Assembly: GCA_019090185.1 (NCBI GenBank)
Contig: JAHRWJ010000117.1
Span: 1 to 14,162, forward strand
Direction of reading: 5' to 3'
DNA length: 14,162 nucleotides
Source: Immundisolibacteraceae bacterium
GTDB lineage: Bacteria > Pseudomonadota > Gammaproteobacteria > Immundisolibacterales > Immundisolibacteraceae
In this document: positions 12,715 to 14,162 of the stretch, in pieces
Layout of the letters: the number at the start of each line of letters is the position of its first letter
Numbering within the stretch: the stretch's first letter is position 1
The notes under the pieces: model-generated
Told to the model about the DNA's origin: nothing
Seen by the model: the letters and a program-made list of their open reading frames with translations, nothing else
Databases searched by the model: none
Position numbers and translations under genes: made by a program

Positions 12715-14162
12715 TTGCATACCCTCAATCCCCCTCAAGCCAGTGCGGTTCGCTACCTGGACGGCCCCTTGCTGGTGCTGGCCGGTGCTGGCAGCGGCAA
12801 AACCCGGGTTATCACCCGCAAAATTCGCTATCTAATCGAGAAAGGTGGCATACCGGCACGCAACATACTCGCGGTTACCTTTACCAACAAAGCCGCCCGC
12901 GAGATGCAGAGCCGAGTTAGTGAGCTTTGCCAGGGTATTAACCGGCGGGGCCTGTCGGTCTCCACCTTTCATACCCTGGGGCTGAACATGATTCGCCGTG
13001 GGCCATCCGATTATGGTCTCAAACCAGGGTTTTCTATCTACGACGATGGCGACACCTTATCCCTGTTAAAAGAGCTCAGCGGTAACAGCCTGGCCGGCGA
13101 CAGCGAAATTTTAAAGACCATGCGTTATCGCATTGGTGACTGGAAAAACCGGCTGATATTGCCGGATCAGGCGGCCGCAGAAGCCGAAGATGATCTTGGC
13201 GCGCGATCAGCCAGACTCTATAGCGAATACCAGGAAGCTCTCGAAGCCTACAATGCGCTCGATTTTGATGACCTGATCTTAAAACCGGTGGTGGTGTTAC
13301 AGACCAACGAGCGGGTGCGCAGCTACTGGCAGACCCATGTACGCCACCTGTTGGTTGATGAGTACCAGGACACCAACGCCACCCAATATGAACTGGTAAA
13401 ACTCCTGGCCGGTGCCAATGCCAGTTTTACCGTGGTTGGCGACGATGACCAGTCCATTTACGCCTGGCGTGGTGCCCGGCCGGATAACCTGATTCGGCTT
13501 CAGGATGACTTTCCCAATCTCAACGTGATCAAACTGGAGCAGAACTACCGCTCTACCTCCCACGTGCTTAACGCGGCCAATGCGCTAATCTCTAATAATC
13601 CACACGTATTCGAAAAAAAACTCTGGTGCGATGCCGGACACGGTGAAACCCTGCGGGCCCATCAAACCCAGGATGAGTTCGACGAAGCCCAACAGGTAGT
13701 GTCACAACTGATGACCCACCAGATACGTTTCGCCAATGACCATAGTGATTATGCGATTCTGTATCGCAGCAATTTCCAGTCACGGCCGTTTGAGAAAATG
13801 TTTCGCGAGCACCGTATTCCTTATCAAATTAGTGGTGGCACTTCGTTTTTTTCCCACACCGAAGTGCGCGACCTGATGTCTTACCTGCGCCTGCTGGCGA
13901 ATCCGGAAGATGATTCTGCGTTTATGCGCATCGTCAATGTGCCGCGGCGTCAACTCGGTCCGGTGACATTGAAAAAACTCGCCGCCTACGCCGAGCTACG
14001 CGAAACCTCACTGCTACTAGCAACCCAGGAAATTGGGCTCGAACAGACCCTGACCGGCTCTGCCTTAGATAGCCTACGGGGATTTGGCCGCTGGATTATT
14101 GGCCTGGCGATTCAGGGCGAAAACGGTGACACCCTGAATACGGTCCGTGAACTGGTCGATCA
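12715..14162 (+). CDS. rep: ATP-dependent DNA helicase Rep, 5' part (runs off the window)
   Basis: Superfamily 1A 3'-5' helicase that unwinds DNA ahead of the replication fork and helps clear bound proteins. The frame is open from 12676 to the window end, giving 482 residues so far of about 670 usual. Motifs in order: LNPPQASAV (Q-motif region), Walker A GAGSGKT (24-30), TFTNKAAREM (Ia), STFHTLG, Walker B VDEYQDTN (214-221), GDDDQSIYAWRGA (III, 242-254), LEQNYRST (IV, 274-281). ARPDNL after motif III, NNPHVFEKK, and ISGGTSFFS match Rep rather than UvrD or PcrA. The first usable start after an in-frame TAA (12673-12675) is TTG 12715, giving MHTLNPPQ, which aligns with the Rep N-terminus. No Shine-Dalgarno is visible, so initiation is expected to be weak. 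The 3' end is missing only because the window ends. Confidence 0.93.
   Translation, partial: MHTLNPPQASAVRYLDGPLLVLAGAGSGKTRVITRKIRYLIEKGGIPARNILAVTFTNKAAREMQSRVSELCQGINRRGLSVSTFHTLGLNMIRRGPSDYGLKPGFSIYDDGDTLSLLKELSGNSLAGDSEILKTMRYRIGDWKNRLILPDQAAAEAEDDLGARSARLYSEYQEALEAYNALDFDDLILKPVVVLQTNERVRSYWQTHVRHLLVDEYQDTNATQYELVKLLAGANASFTVVGDDDQSIYAWRGARPDNLIRLQDDFPNLNVIKLEQNYRSTSHVLNAANALISNNPHVFEKKLWCDAGHGETLRAHQTQDEFDEAQQVVSQLMTHQIRFANDHSDYAILYRSNFQSRPFEKMFREHRIPYQISGGTSFFSHTEVRDLMSYLRLLANPEDDSAFMRIVNVPRRQLGPVTLKKLAAYAELRETSLLLATQEIGLEQTLTGSALDSLRGFGRWIIGLAIQGENGDTLNTVRELVD

Overview
The window looks like a chromosomal stretch from a Gammaproteobacterium: about half G+C, dense overlapping genes, Shine-Dalgarno sites close to AGGAGG, and a helicase that closely follows the enterobacterial Rep sequence as I remember it. 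Genus cannot be decided from the sequence alone.

Bases 1-9750 hold a cell-surface polysaccharide locus read left to right. First come a MOP-family flippase (Wzx-like) and an O-antigen ligase/polymerase-type protein (Wzy/WaaL-like), coupled through a TAATG overlap. A 311-bp regulatory gap follows, with two inverted repeats, a very AT-rich block and a good sigma-54 promoter match. That promoter would drive a tightly packed operon: a 21-residue leader peptide, a hexapeptide-repeat acyltransferase, a TuaH-like glycosyltransferase, a Wzz/GumC-like chain-length protein, a GT4 glycosyltransferase, a GT2 glycosyltransferase, a 68-residue hydrophobic protein of unknown function and a monotopic phosphoglycosyl transferase (PGT). 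Together this is most of a Wzx/Wzy-type pathway. The PGT loads the first sugar-phosphate onto undecaprenyl phosphate, the three glycosyltransferases extend it, the acyltransferase decorates it, and the flippase, Wzy-like protein and chain-length protein export and polymerise it. An outer-membrane exporter and a tyrosine kinase are not in the window. Several proteins resemble those of exosortase-associated EPS loci, but no exosortase or PEP-CTERM protein is present here.

Bases 9761-12475 hold the complete AmmeMemoRadiSam set: amrS (radical SAM enzyme, minus strand, convergent with the EPS operon), then divergently amrB (Memo family) and amrA (AMMECR1 family). The biochemical role of this conserved trio in prokaryotes is not established as far as I know. 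All three appear to start at TTG. A duplicated motif and an inverted repeat lie in the divergent control region.

Bases 12476-12714 are non-coding and carry a long nested inverted repeat (about 94 bp). From 12715 to the window end is the 5' part of rep (ATP-dependent 3'-5' DNA helicase), also with a TTG start and running off the window. No tRNA, rRNA, CRISPR array or recognisable transposase was seen.
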